Assembly (NCBI GenBank): GCA_023512835.1
Contig: CM042088.1
Span: 41,564,271 to 41,628,270, forward strand
Reading direction: 5' to 3'
Length of the DNA: 64,000 nucleotides
From: Taxillus chinensis
Taxonomy: Eukaryota; Streptophyta; Magnoliopsida; Santalales; Loranthaceae
Shown here: one piece after another, positions 1 through 12,000 of the stretch
Layout: each line of letters opens with the position of its first letter
How positions within the stretch are numbered: the first letter of the stretch is position 1
Made by a program: the position numbers and the translations under genes
The notes under the pieces: generated by a model
Told to the model about the DNA's origin: nothing
What the model saw: the letters and a program-made list of their open reading frames with translations, nothing else
Database searches by the model: none

Positions 1-960
1 CTTGTTGTTTACAACATCCTTGCTCAAATCTAGTGACAGATGAATGAAGCGTAGTATGCAAGAATAAAAATAAACACATGTACGTGATTCGGTTAATATG
101 ATCTATTTCATGGTGAGGCTTCTACCTCTATTGATCAATCCACTATCACAAATATTACAATGAGTTCATAGCCTCTATTAAAATAGAAAGATCTCCCCCT
201 TAGTTATCTCTCTGCTACAGATATAATATAAAGCAAATTCACTCAATGTGGTTTCTCTTCAATTTATCCTTCAACAACTGCATTGTTTGTCTTTGTTCTT
301 GCCTTTAATCACCACCAATATCTTCTCTAACTCTCAGAAACAATCTCTTTTGTTCTCTGTTCTTGCTTAAACAACTCTCTAATTCTCTCTCTTGAATAGA
401 TTGAATGTCGGGATTGCTAGGATGCCAAAAAACAGTTGCCTGGTTCTATTTATATGTCCGCGCCTTGATAACTCTCGTGACGTTCAGGTGGGATACAATA
501 CTTTCCACCATCAGATTTACCTAAGATGTTTGTCACATGGAATTCATTGCTTCGGTATATAAAATTGTCTAACTTCTAGTAGAGCGAAGATTGTTTATTT
601 CGAGATAAGCCTTTTTTGAGATAAATCACTTTGGTTTGGACTTACTTTGATATATAACCTTCATCATGAATTGAACTTCCTTTAAGTTGAACTTAGAGAT
701 AAGTCCCTATCTCGAACTGAACTTCTTTGACTTAGCTTCTTCGATATGAAGACACTTCAAGATATAAAGTCTATCTCGAACTAATTCTTAACTCGAATTG
801 CTCCTTGTCTTGAAATAACTGTCTCAAATTGAACACTTTACATTTCGTCAAAAACAGGATAACCTCATCGAGATATACATACCTAACTCGAATCGAAGTA
901 TGCCAATATACAGTAGCTTGGCATAATAAAGCTTAAGTCATTGGAAACTTGAGCATTACA
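1..960 (-). repeat. LTR-like repeat, partial at window edge
   Basis: Read on the minus strand, this starts with TGTAATGCTC at 960 and runs off the left edge. Around 60-130 it contains the motif pattern (ACGT..TTCGGT followed by CTAT...GGTGAGG) that I associate with the 3' part of plant Ty1/copia LTRs. Bases 560-900 are full of degenerate TCGAA / CTCGAACT words, a texture repeated near 39.5, 42.7 and 59.0 kb. No PBS or coding domain is visible because the element would continue outside the window. An LTR is an inference; a simple dispersed repeat is the alternative. Confidence 0.45.
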
Positions 961-1663
961 ATACATCGCACTACTTTGCACACCCATGGCTTCCACACTG
1001 TATTGCACTGCTTGCCTTTCTTCACTGACACTGTCAACAAGAATTACAGCACATCTACTACATTGGGAACAACAATTGTCATGGTTAGTCTTATCCCCTT
1101 CTTGTATAATGCTTGCACAACCACATAAAGGACAAAGAAAATTTCTTTTTTGAATATGTTAGTGTCAAAGAATCTGTTTTTTCAATTAGTGGAATCAATT
1201 AAAAATTTCCTTCATCATCCTAGTAGTGCAGCGTGACAATTGTCAAACCAGTATAATTAGCTTTGGTTGCTATATGTTGATTCTGTTTACTATTCTGCTT
1301 CACACTTTAAATCATTGTGATCTGATGAATGCAATTGACACAATAGTTAGCATGTGTTGCATGATGTTCCTGATTCGCACTGTCAATTGCTTGATTCTGC
1401 TTACTGTTCTGCTATTCACTTTTAATTAACGTGTTCTGAGTTCTGAAAAATCCAATTGGATGGTGTTTAGTAGAGTATTAACAATTTTAGTACGTATTGC
1501 ATGATTCTGTTGTGCTATATGAATATTCATTTTCTTCAATGCATCATGGAACTGCCTGTATATTACTTGTGATTGAGATGAACGAATTTGTTTTGGAAAA
1601 ATTGGACACCATTTTTTTTTTGTTGCATCCATAAATATGATCAATTTCCAATTATATGCTTAG
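961..1663. other. Upstream or intronic DNA, no exon found
   Basis: AT-rich sequence between the LTR-like repeat and the first recognisable exon of the CBS gene. I looked for an exon that would supply the upstream PPR repeats and the one codon base needed before the acceptor at 1662-1663, and found none. The short open frames here have no family features. Confidence 0.5.
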
Positions 1664-4600
1664 GTGCCCTTTGTATATATGGAGAAATATTGAAAATTGT
1701 TGGTCAACATCCAGAACTCCGACCAAAGCCTCATCTTTTTCTCTCCTTAATGCGTGCTATAGCTGTTAAAGGTGATTACAATTTGGTCAGAACTCTGCAT
1801 AATCGGATGTGGCCGGATTCTGCTGGAACTATATCCCCAGCAGTTCAAAAAGAAGCAGACCACCTACTAATGGAAGCAGCTTTATATAGTGGGCAGGTAT
1901 ACAATTTGATTGCTATTATGGCCTTCATATGTCTATTTTATTGGCAGTTAGTGATTCTCATGTTGAATAAATGAATCAATAACTACAGAAGGAACAAGAT
2001 ATGTTTGCATATACAATTATAGGCCCTGTTTGGTTGTGTTTTATTTTGTTATTTGTAAAAACAGTTTAAAAAATGTCATTAGACACTGGTTTGAAGATTA
2101 AAAAACGAAAGAAACCAAAAAAAGGCATTTGGCAATTGGTTTTCAAAATGTAATTTATTTTATTTTAATTTTGTTACTGTGAGATTGTGGACAGAAAAGC
2201 ATGCTTTGAAAATATGAATGGATAATCATAATTTTTTCGGGAGATTCAATCTAATACAATAATGAGAGATATTGAAGATATTAGTTGTATCGTCTCATGT
2301 TTGAATAAAGATCTTATCGGTTTTATTTCAGTCGTAAATGCTCTCTGGAAGCTTTTTGGTTGGCTTGGTAAATGTATAGATGTGTTCACTGGGCCAAATG
2401 ATTGTGGACACATGAGCTGTTGATATTTATAGTTTCAATATTACATGAATTTTTTTCGTGCTAGTTGTACTGGTTTTAAGGTCCTATGTAAAGCTACCTC
2501 AATCGGTTATTTGGTCATGTACATAAGAATTTTAGCTCATTTTCTGAGGCAATGAACTAGATTGTGAATTGAAGCTTCGTAATTCTACTTATGAAATACA
2601 TTCTAAGTTTATAATTTCAGACTTAAAATTGGTCAGTTAAGTTTCAAAGGACGAGTGAAAAATCATCGCCCGTTAAGTTATGAGATGGCCTGTCCCTTCA
2701 CATCTGCACACCCATAACCCCAAGTGTCCCTGATGTATTCCCCTGTATTTTTTACAAGGAGGTATTGCATGCAGAGCATCCTAACTGCATTCGATATGTA
2801 TGAGGCCTATAATTGGCTTCATATGCTTGATATGTTGAATGTGAAAGCGTATTTAAGGTTGGTGTTTGCCTCTGCATTTTATGTCTGGTAAATGTCATAA
2901 ATTTAGAAAGGTTTTAAAAACGCTTAACTTCTAGCTGCTTAGTAGGTGTTTGTTATTTTTCAGGTTGATGCAGCTGAAAAGCATCTCACAAAGATTATTG
3001 AAAAGTGGAAGGGTATAACTTGGACAAATCGAGGTGGCATGGTTTGTAATGGTTTCTTCTCTAAATGAAAATGCAAAGGCCAAAAAATGAATACAAAGTA
3101 ATTAATCTTTCGTTGGTTGACACATGATTACTCACAAATGTAAATGTGGAAAGACTTTGAACCATTGAAATTTCCTTGAAGGCTTTTCGTGAAACTCTAG
3201 GATGATTCAGTTGAGCACCTCTTTGAAAAAATGTCTCTTCCTCAAATGGACCTGACTTGGTTCCATATCAACTTGGAAATGGATCCATAGAGAAATTACT
3301 CCCATAATTTTGTCCCTTATTAATGACATACCGAATCAAACCAATGAGCCTTAATCCCAATAAAATGAGTTTCTTGTCAATGACATAGTATTTTTTTTGT
3401 TGGTCTTGAGAATGTTAATAAACTATTCTGTATTATTTAAAACATAGGTTGCTCTACAAATACAAGCTTTGCTGGGCTTCACTAGGTCCACTTTCAGCCC
3501 TTATCTACTTCCCCAGGTATTTATTTTTTGTTTTTGTTTCTTTCTTCCGTTACAAAGTAATGTCCGTTTTAAAGAGGCTCCATCTGTTGACAGTTCAATA
3601 TCCTAGAAAACGAAGACTTATCATTCATTAACCTTACTGCCTGGTAACTGTACTTGGGGATAAAACTATGCCTATCTTTAATAATATCCATATAGAAAAT
3701 CACAGTAATTGTAAGAATAATTGGGTGAAAAATCTTATAGATGGAGTTTGTAAATTTATAAGAGCCAGTCTTTGTATCAGCACACAAGTGCATTAGTTTA
3801 ATTCTTATGGAGAAATTTGTTTTTATAATTAATTGTTTTATCTTAAATCAGGTATCACTGGATGATCCAATTGAGAGTATCATGATCCCATTTGAAGAAG
3901 CTCTACCCGCACAAGAGTCCATGAGACTGAACAAAATAGTGCTACGTTTCTTTAGAAATTCAGTTGTTCCTATTGTGGATGAGTGGGGCAACTGTGTAGG
4001 ACTAGTGCATCGTGAAGACTGCAATGAGGTACGTTTCTTTTGCTTCTAGCTTGTCTTGAACTATTTTAAGTCATTATGGACTTGTTTTTAGCTTTTCTTT
4101 ATTTTTTATACAATCATCCTTATTGTCACTGTCTAATAGTATATTTAGTAAACCTGAATCGTTAAGAATTGAAACAGAACCTGGAAAAACCCATTTGGAG
4201 GACCTAAATCCAAAACCCCAAGCCCATTTTATAAGATTCAAAACCTTTATTTTTAAATTGCCAGAATTTTTAAAATCTCTTTGATGCTGCTTTTTCCTTT
4301 AATTATTTCAAGAGGAATTTATTGTTTGTAATTCGAACAAGAGGAATTTATTGTTTGTAATTCGAACATCCACTTTATGTTTTATCTCCATTGAAAATCA
4401 TGCTTAATTATTTTTAAGTATTTTGTCTCTAAGCTAGCTTAAAGAAAAACAAATAGTTCTTGAGTTGACTTCCTCGTGGGAATGATTATCCAGACTGTCG
4501 GTCCACATATAGTTATGTGTTTGAAGAGACTAGCCTGAACATGGGATGATGTTTTGAGGCTCTTTAAACTCCTTATTAGCAATCTTGCCTTTTAACAAAA

Positions 4601-6332
4601 GGAAATAATTAAAACTATTTTTTTTTTTTCTAAATTTTTCCTGGAACATCCTTTCAACAAATTCAGTTTTTAGGACTACTTCATATATATAGATGACCTA
4701 ACATGACCTAAAGATTATAAAATTTATAAGCCCAACAGCCAACAACTATTGTGGCCAATGGGTATTACATTGCCCTGACAACCACTGAACCACACGGGCT
4801 CCTCTAATCCCAGCCGTGGCTGTTGGTGTGGCATTTGTCACTATACCAACCACTCCACCGCCCAGTGTTATTATTGACCTCAACCAGACTATCACCATAC
4901 ACTACCTGCAAACCTTTCCCTTCTCCCAGTGCCTATTCCTGGTTCCCAAAACTGGTGCAAGTCATCACACCATGTCTAATTTCTCTCTTCCGACAGCCAT
5001 AACCTCTCTTGTCCACTCAACTACATCTTGGTGATGGTAAGGGTGTTCCCATCTCAAATGCTGACCTCTTATATTTCAACCTATTCTCATTACTGCCTGC
5101 TACATAACATTCTTCATGTTCCATCATGTAAATCTTTTTTTCTGTATAACAATCTGTTCTTGGTAATGATGGTTATCTTCGAATTTTATCACACTATTTT
5201 TTTTGTTATCAATGATGAATCTTGAAGAAAATTTTCCTTTCCTACCTGAGTGCTAGTGGCCTCTACTGTCTTCTGCCTGTCACCTCGTTTTCCCCGCATG
5301 TTTTCTCAATTCAACTCCATGTGTGTTTCTTTGATATTGTCCTCATAACAACGAGTACCATTGTGTTGATATTAAATCCAATCACCATTATCTTGCCTGT
5401 CATGTTCAATTTGACGTACAAGTCTTCCCATTTTGCTCTCATTTATCCTCTTCTTCCCCTCCCCATCTCCCTCTCACTGTCCATTGGGCCACATCTCTCT
5501 TGATCTCCTTTATTTCTCCAGTCGCTCCCCCAGGCCCTGTTGCACCTTCCAGTCAGAAGCATTTGGCTGTCCCTCAACGCCTTATCAATCCCATTGACAT
5601 ATTCTTGTTCCACATCTTTCTCCCATCAGCTGAAGCCCCGCCTGTGGCCTCCTCTTCCCACTAGCGCACAGCCTAACAATCTTCTGGCACCCATCAGCCC
5701 CAACAGTGTCATCTCCCTCCAGTCAACCCCCTTCTGCCATCCAGCAACCACCTCACATTCCTCTTCGTCTAACTGGTTAAACTGTGTGAATCACATCCTG
5801 TTTGTATTTAATAAAATACATAATTTAAAAATCAAGAATGCAAATTTGGCCTCTCCGATTGTGTGCATAAAGATAAAGGTGCTGCTCGAGGAAGCAATCA
5901 GTGGCAGTGGCAACAATGAGCTGCCTCATATTGTCTTGGTTAACCAAATTTCCCTAAATATGATGAGATGGAGCCGTCTGCAAGAGCAAGAACGTACAAG
6001 CCAAGTTATAATTTAGCGTTCGTAATTTACTCTTCTTTTTTTGTTTCATAGACAAATGTGTTGTATGACGCTGGATTTTGATGTGCTACTTGCTTCACAT
6101 TCTTGGCCAGTTGACTGCTTCACTTGCCACAGTGATGAGAAGCCCACCACCTCTTGTTGCAGCTTCAACATCTATTAGCCACGTGATTGATCTGTTTCTG
6201 GAGAAGGGGTACAAAATGGTGGTGATTGTCAAATTTGGTGGGTTCTATAGCAGTTCTTACAGTTCCAGTTCGAGGCCATTGGGAGTGTTTTCAGCGGAGC
6301 AGTTGTTTAAACTTGGCGTGCCTGCTTTGTAA
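1664..6332 (+). CDS. CBS domain (PPR/CBS-type) protein, 3' exons
   Basis: Five exons join in frame: 1664-1896, 2964-3041, 3448-3516, 3852-4028 and 6111-6332 (stop TAA). All have AG/GT borders; the later junctions are phase 0 and the first exon begins with the last two bases of a split codon. They encode 258 residues. The N-terminal part ([10 protein letters not shown]...RPKPHLFLS...KGDYNLV) resembles the last PPR-like helices of Arabidopsis At5g10690. From about residue 130 there are two CBS modules: the first has [19 protein letters not shown], the second [19 protein letters not shown] and [12 protein letters not shown] pairs commonly bind adenosyl ligands; the function of this plant family is not established. 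The N-terminal PPR exons and start codon are absent from the window, so whether the gene is intact cannot be judged. The 2.1-kb last intron carries an insertion-like block. Confidence 0.85.
4310..4367. repeat. 29-bp perfect tandem duplication
   Basis: Copies at 4310-4338 and 4339-4367 begin AAGAGGAATTTATTG and end AATTCGAAC. They are identical, so the duplication is recent or conserved. It lies in the last intron of the CBS gene and does not touch an exon. Confidence 0.85.
4690..6010. other. Insertion-like block inside the last CBS-gene intron
   Basis: The top strand changes from AT-rich to strongly pyrimidine (C/T) rich between about 4800 and 5790, then returns to normal before the last exon. 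Several open frames of 70-160 codons occur, but they are rich in Ser, Pro and Thr, lack recognisable domains and shift frame repeatedly. A degenerate transposon is the likeliest explanation. I could not find terminal repeats or a target duplication. Confidence 0.35.
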
Positions 6333-6734
6333 GTGTTTTGTGCCAGGAAAATATTAGATATCAACTTAACCGTTGGGGAAATGCTGTTTTTAACCCTCAT
6401 AAAATTGCATTTTGCTTAAGCGCTATAACTGTTTTTTAAAAATGTATATATACACAGCGAAACAATTGTTGAGTGCCAGAGATTGATGCCCCGCTTTGAT
6501 GGAGAATTCTGCAAAGAAAATTAAATTGCATAAGTGAAAGAAAAAATGACCCATAGTGCTTTGCATTTTTCCACTTTATATATACATATATTGCCAGATA
6601 TATGGCTAGACATATAACATAAATAAATTTATCTGAATATGAGTAAACAGCAGTGTGTAGAGGGAAAGATAAGAGACGGAAGAGATGAGAGTGAGCAGTG
6701 TTTTATTCTGTGTACGAGCGCTCAATAGACTAAG
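6333..6734. other. 3' flank of the CBS gene
   Basis: AT-rich DNA that should contain the 3' UTR and polyadenylation region. No further coding sequence was seen. Confidence 0.4.
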
Positions 6735-6742
6735 AAATAAAG

Positions 6743-7026
6743 TAGGGATGACAATGAAATGGGTTATATCGAGCACTCATTTTGTTTTGATCCTATTGAG
6801 ACGGTTTTGGAATTGATATAATTGGATTTTGAGCAGATTTGTCCGATCCGTCAAGAATTTGGAATAGATTTGAGACAAGGGTAACATGTTTCATTATGTA
6901 TATAAAAGATAATATTACCAATTATGTTGGGTACCTGTCTCATATCGTTGTTATTGAGACGAATTTCGAGTTAATTGGGTTTAGAATGAGGCGAGTTGTT
7001 CCAAACCAGTTTCATTGTCATCTCTA
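6743..7026. mobile_element. hAT-type MITE with perfect 8-bp target duplication
   Basis: A 284-bp element with terminal inverted repeats: TAGGGATGACAATGAAATGG at the left, and at the right the complement of TAGAGATGACAATGAAACTG. It is flanked on both sides by the identical 8-mer AAATAAAG (6735-6742 and 7027-7034). Eight-bp duplications and TAGGG-type ends are typical of hAT transposons. There is no transposase, so it is non-autonomous. The short open frame inside is incidental. Confidence 0.88.
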
Positions 7027-7249
7027 AAATAAAGGGGAGAAATGTTTCATTTTTATAATTTATATTTTAGAGTGCTGCATGTGGTATATATACAAATTAA
7101 GGAAGGGGAAATTCAAGCATAACATATAGGGTTTGAATAAAAATAGAATAAGGATAGCAGTGGATGGATAACCATCCACCTATGCTTCTTGGCCATTCAT
7201 CTACACTTGTTATACTTGTAAGTGTATGTGACCTCTGAATGAATGACTA

Positions 7250-7800
7250 TCCTTCAAAGTTACATCATATAATAATTTACATGTTATAAAGTCGATGTAT
7301 TCTTATGTTTTTTGTATAACGACTGTGAACAAGCCAATAATATTGTCACGTCAACCTCTTTACTCTATATAAACAAAGAACTTTGGAATATATGTTCGTT
7401 TGGTCATTTTTGATGTAGTTTCCCTTCAATTGATTAATACAAGTTGTCTTCAAATGGTGAAGTTGGATCTTTGTCAACTTATGAACCTTAAATCCTTTTG
7501 AATATGTTGTCATTGAATGCAAGCGTAGTTTAATGAATTGGCCTTACATATATGTGCTTTTAAGAGTGCTATTATTGATCTAATTCTATAGAAGAGGTAT
7601 AAAATTTTGTTTCATCTAAATTCATCATTTTAAATGCTTGAATCTTTATAGGAGTTTCGAAAATATTAATGTTATCAACATAAACCGCAATGATTATGCA
7701 TGCACATGTTGTGCTCTTAATGAATAGGCATGGACATATAGCCTTATACACATGTTTATTGAAATAAGTATTGGTTTAGAGCAATTTTACCTAGAAAAAT
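7250..7800 (-). pseudogene. Copia reverse transcriptase/RNase H remnant
   Basis: Minus-strand translation of about 7570-7700 gives IIAVYVDNINIFETPIKIQ, matching the copia RT catalytic block (YVDD, here YVDN) and the segment after it. Further downstream, at about 7250-7500, are scraps resembling the RNase H tail (for example TSKMTKRTYIPKFF). Stops and frame changes are frequent. It probably belongs to the same dead element as the integrase fragments at 10.4-11.7 kb: orientation and order (integrase upstream of RT) agree. Confidence 0.65.
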
Positions 7801-9086
7801 AGTTTTTACAAAATATAGCTGGTCATTTTTTAAAACCCTAAACAACAATGATCTTTGGACATAAATGTAGCTAGTCAGAAAAGGGTCAGGCTATATGTGT
7901 TCATATGGATATAGTCTTTTTTTATCACAATTAATTTTAATTGCAAGAGGTATTTTATTTTAATGTCTAAAGTATTTTGTACCTTCAAGAATTCTCTATA
8001 AATATTGCTCTTGGATGATTCATATGGGTGTACTGTGATATCGATATATTTTAACATTTTCAACAATTGTAAGATTGATGAAATATCGGAAATGTTATTG
8101 CATTTAGAATTGAAGAATACGTTTTTTTTCATAATTAATACCATAAAGACTTTGTGCAATTAAATGAGCTTTATATCTTATAATTTTATTTTCTCATTTC
8201 TTTTATCCACAAAAACTAATTTATATATAATTTGCAGTTTCATGGCCTTAGGTGTGAGAATTATAATTTTAAAGATCTTTGGTGGATGGTAACTTATTTT
8301 TTAAAATTGTTTTAAAAAATTATGAGTCCAGATGAATTTTTATAATTCGTAAATATTTTAAAATTTATTAGAGTTACTATTTTTAAAAATAATTTTATTT
8401 TTAAAAATAATATTATCATATCAAACAGTCATTTAATTTTGAAGCAAATCTAATTCAAGTCGGGCTTGCTGTCTTTCCATTTATTTTAATCATAACATAC
8501 TTTGGTTCAAATTTTTTATTCATATCAGTTATGGCAATTGAGAAGGAAAGAGCTCTTCGATTTCTTTTATATTAATCCGATTCCAAAAATATCCTATAAC
8601 ATAATCAATGAAAATTTCTAAGGTTTTTTTCAGGGTTTTCACTAGAACTTTTTTTCAGGGTTTGCTCCATGATTGTGCACTCATTTATATTTATATTTTT
8701 CTTTTCTGTGGATTTAATTTTTAAATTTAAGACTGGAATTTGATTTTTGTTTTCTAAAATTTAGAATTGATTGTGATTTAAAGATATTTTCTATTTGATA
8801 TGAGATAAAATATATTTTAAAAATATGTATTTTTTAAACATAAATATCATAAATTTTAAAAAAATATAATAAAATTTTGTAAGCCCAAATAATAATATGG
8901 ATGAAAATTTTTTATTTAAATCTCTCATTAGAATTGAGTTTAAATTTAAAAATAAAAAGTTAGAAACAGTTTTAAAAAACTATTGTGGAATTTTTAATTT
9001 TTGAAAATAGTTTTAAATTTTTTATTAATTTTAAATTAAGATTTGCCTTGTTTTAAAAAACAGCATGTGAAATCCGGTGTACTAAA
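7801..9086. other. AT-rich gene-free DNA
   Basis: Very AT-rich sequence with long A and T runs and no credible exon. It is probably the eroded interior of the minus-strand copia element plus later insertions. A 94-codon minus frame at 7875-8159 is AT-rich and featureless. Confidence 0.5.
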
Positions 9087-9761
9087 GCATGTTTGGTCAC
9101 GGTTCTCGTTCTCTATTTTCAAAAATTGGTTTTAAAAATTATAATTAAAAATTATTTTTAAAGTTAAAGTGAGAACGAATTTCGTTTGGTCGCCGTTCTC
9201 TGTTTTCGTTTTCGTTTTTTTTTTGTCGATGCCGTGGGAGAGGTCGTGTGGAGGTCGTGTACGGCAGGGGCGTCGCGCCGGCGTGGAGGTCGTGCGGCAT
9301 GACGGGGGCGTCGCGCCTCGGGGGCGGGCAGTCGTGTCGGGCGGGGGATTTGGGCGTGGCCCCCCCCCCCGGGAGGTTGTCGCGCAAGGGGGAGGTCGTC
9401 GTGCCGGGGGAGGTCGCTGGACGGGGAGACCTGCAACGGGGGAGATCTGTGCCAGGGGAGGTGGCGCCAGGGGAGGTAGCATCGCATCGGGAGAGATCTG
9501 CGCTGTGGCATGCGCAGGGGGAGATAGCGTTCGCGTAGTGGGGGCGTCGGACGGCGGCAGCGGGAGGCGGTGGCTTACCGGAAAACAGGTGAGAACAGAA
9601 TACAACAAATAGGAAACATCAAATTAGTGTTTTCATTTTTTAGCACTCAAAACAATTTGTTTTCGAAAACAAAAAACGAAAACAGATGCCAAACAAAAAA
9701 ATATGGGTGTTTTCTGCATTTAAATGCATAAAACCAACAAAAAAAAAACAACCAAACAGGC
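9087..9761. mobile_element. Inverted-repeat element with GC-rich core
   Basis: The left end GCATGTTTGGT matches the complement of the right end ACCAAACAGGC. A second inverted pair lies inside: GTTTGGTCGCCG...TGTTTTCGTTTTCG near 9184-9215 against the complement of GAAAACAGATGCCAAAC near 9677-9693. The core (about 9230-9590) is extremely GC-rich and built from degenerate GGGGGAGGTCGT-like units. Open frames on both strands in the core are low-complexity Arg/Pro/Gly and are not credited as genes. No target duplication was found. A Mutator-like or other MITE is my best guess. Confidence 0.5.
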
Positions 9762-10429
9762 TCCATATGCTTTTGGTGTGTTTTGGATATCACTCAATTG
9801 CTTGATTATGTTTTTGGGACATCAAATTCCAGTGGGTACATATGACTTTTTTATACTTTTAATATTAGTGAATGTATCGGGTACGGGAGAGATACTTACA
9901 TCCATTAATCTTATAAACATATCTGCCTTTTGCATAAAATAATTAAAATATTATTTTTAAAAAATAATAATAAAATATATATTCGAATAATAAATCTGAA
10001 TAACAATATAATGTTAAAAAAATACTATTCAAATATAAATATTATACTGTGTTATTTAAACATAAATTAAATATTTGAAGAATATTTTTTAAACATTATA
10101 TTTATGTTAGAATACTTATTTATGAACACATGGTAATAAAAAAAAATTAAATTAGTGTGTTTGAAAAATATTTTTAGAAGATAAATTCATTGTTTAAAAA
10201 ATAATATTTAAATATTTAATTTATGCTCTAATATTAATATTTGAATATCATTAACGTAAATAATTTTTTAAAAATATTTTTATAATTTCATATGAGATAA
10301 AAAATAAATTATGAATATATTTAGCTTTTGATGGATGTGTATATTTCTCTCAGGCATTTGATTCACACTTTTGGTTTTGACCAAGTGGATCTAGAAATGA
10401 CAAGGATCGTTTCAATGTGATTTCCTATG
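9762..10429. other. AT-rich DNA, nothing recognisable
   Basis: AT-rich, with many ATATTTAAA-type words repeated in both orientations and no supported feature. Confidence 0.4.
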
Positions 10430-10835
10430 CCGTTTGGTTGCTTCCCCTAAATAGCAATCAATAATTTTTTATGTAAATATATTCCAGCTAGAGGTTTTAA
10501 ATATTTGATGATAGAGGAAGATTCATACCCTACGTATATTCTCATCTCTTGAGGTCCCATTTTTGTACATTGTGGAGTTATAGGTACATATACTACACAC
10601 CCAAAAATTCTTATATAAGTTGTATCTAGTTCTCTTATATAAGATGTATCTAGTTCTTGACCACGCACTAGTTGTAATGGAAAACATATATGATAAATAC
10701 TAATTTGGATGTGAACTAATGTTGTAGCGTGTATTACAGCATGATTTCAGATAGAAATGGATAATTTTGTTCTCATGATTAATGGTCTAGCTATAAGTTG
10801 TATTTTGTCTATGCCCATGGGATTGGGCTACGAGA
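10430..10835 (-). pseudogene. Copia integrase C-terminal fragment
   Basis: The minus strand reads RIFGCVVYVPITPQCTKMGP followed by IYVGYES and IIKYLKPL, the conserved block after the integrase core of plant copia polyproteins (RIFGC.VYVPI..P..TKMGPQ). Just upstream (10700-10830), LIARPLIMRTKLSIS matches the preceding ARPLLMRTKLP segment. A short in-frame tandem repeat (ELDTSYIR / ELDTTYIR) sits before the block. Stop codons interrupt it. Confidence 0.75.
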
Positions 10836-11179
10836 TATTCAACTATAATCTTTATTGATATATAATAATTTATTAAAAGCTTAAAATCTAAGGATAATGA
10901 TAAATGAATTCATCAAAAAATAAATATACCCATAAAATATTTTTAATTTCATATGAAATTACAAAAAGGACAAAAATATCTTAAAAAGAATTTTTTTATG
11001 ATGTTTGAATATTAATATTTAAATATAAATTAAATATTTAAATATTATTTTTCAAATATTATATTTATATTTTAAAATAATTTTTAATATATTTTTATTA
11101 TCCTTTATTCGAAATAAACTTTCAAATACTAATATAATATTTAAAAAATAATATTTAAAAATTAAATTTATATTCAAAC

Positions 11180-11710
11180 GTGTAATATTTATATTCGAAT
11201 ATATGAGCTCCCAAATGCTCATTACACAGGTTGGGTTGATAGTAAAAGAGACATGTAACCATCTTCTAAATACGTCAATCAAGATAAAATACTTCAATGA
11301 TTTAATGAATTGGTCCTCATATATTCATCATAAATTCTCTTCATTCAACTTTTAGTTTACATGGTGAGGATATCACGATTAATTTTCTAAGAAAGCATGC
11401 TTCAATTGACTTTTAGTTCACGTGTTCTATCAATTATTTTTCGCATCATAGTCATACATCCAAAATTTGTGGACCCCCTATAAGCCACATTTATTTTTGT
11501 ATGATGCAATCTTGAAGATAGTATTGCAAGTTTTTCCAATATCTTGTTTTTTTCTTACTCGTTACATCAATGGTAAAACAAATATACGTGTCATCATTTT
11601 CAGTTACAAATTGAGTTTCATATCCGTAATGTTTTATATATATAATTCAAGCTCAACATATTTCTTTTAGACCTTTGTAAATATAAAACATATTTAATAT
11701 AAACCTCGTC
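11180..11710 (-). pseudogene. Copia gag-pre-integrase and integrase core fragment
   Basis: The minus strand contains a decayed MMRKIIDRT.EL segment (the piece after the HxxxxxHPG zinc region) near 11420-11470, and LKYFILIDVFRRWLHVS near 11230-11290, corresponding to the integrase core around the first catalytic Asp. Frames are broken between these blocks. Same strand and order as the other copia fragments, so it is probably one element of more than 4 kb. Confidence 0.65.
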
Positions 11711-11789
11711 TTGTTTATCAGGACAAAACTCACCTCACCTCACATATTTAATCTTCTGGTGTTGGTGTTTTGTATGCGTTTGATTTGGG

Positions 11790-12000
11790 ATCAAGATTAT
11801 GGAAAGACACATCAAGTACATGCGGGCCCTAATAGCGACAAACGAGCAGAGCGACATTGCGGCGAGGGATTGTGGGCTAGCTGGATGTTAAGAACTCCCC
11901 CATCTTCTCTGCCACCCGGATGTGATACCGTCAGCGGTCCTGGCTTTGCCAATGCGGGGAGACTTCCATCGGAGACTCTTCAGCCCTATGGGTGATCCTC
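11790..12000 (+). other. GC-richer island of unknown origin
   Basis: A roughly 200-bp stretch of balanced base composition inside AT-rich DNA. One frame reads MRALIATNEQSDIAARDCG, then a stop, then more plausible protein-like sequence; another frame stays open to 11995. I cannot assign either to a family. It could be a captured exon fragment or part of a transposon. Confidence 0.3.

Noticed and set aside
4755..4805. Possible tRNA-like stretch (GGGTATTACATTGCCC...CACACGGGCT)
   Set aside because: It cannot be folded into a cloverleaf with a T-loop GTTCRA box; no tRNA supported in the window.
9132..9612. Overlapping open frames on both strands of the GC-rich core
   Set aside because: They encode Arg/Pro/Gly-rich low-complexity sequence, overlap in five frames and come from short GC repeats inside a transposon-like element.
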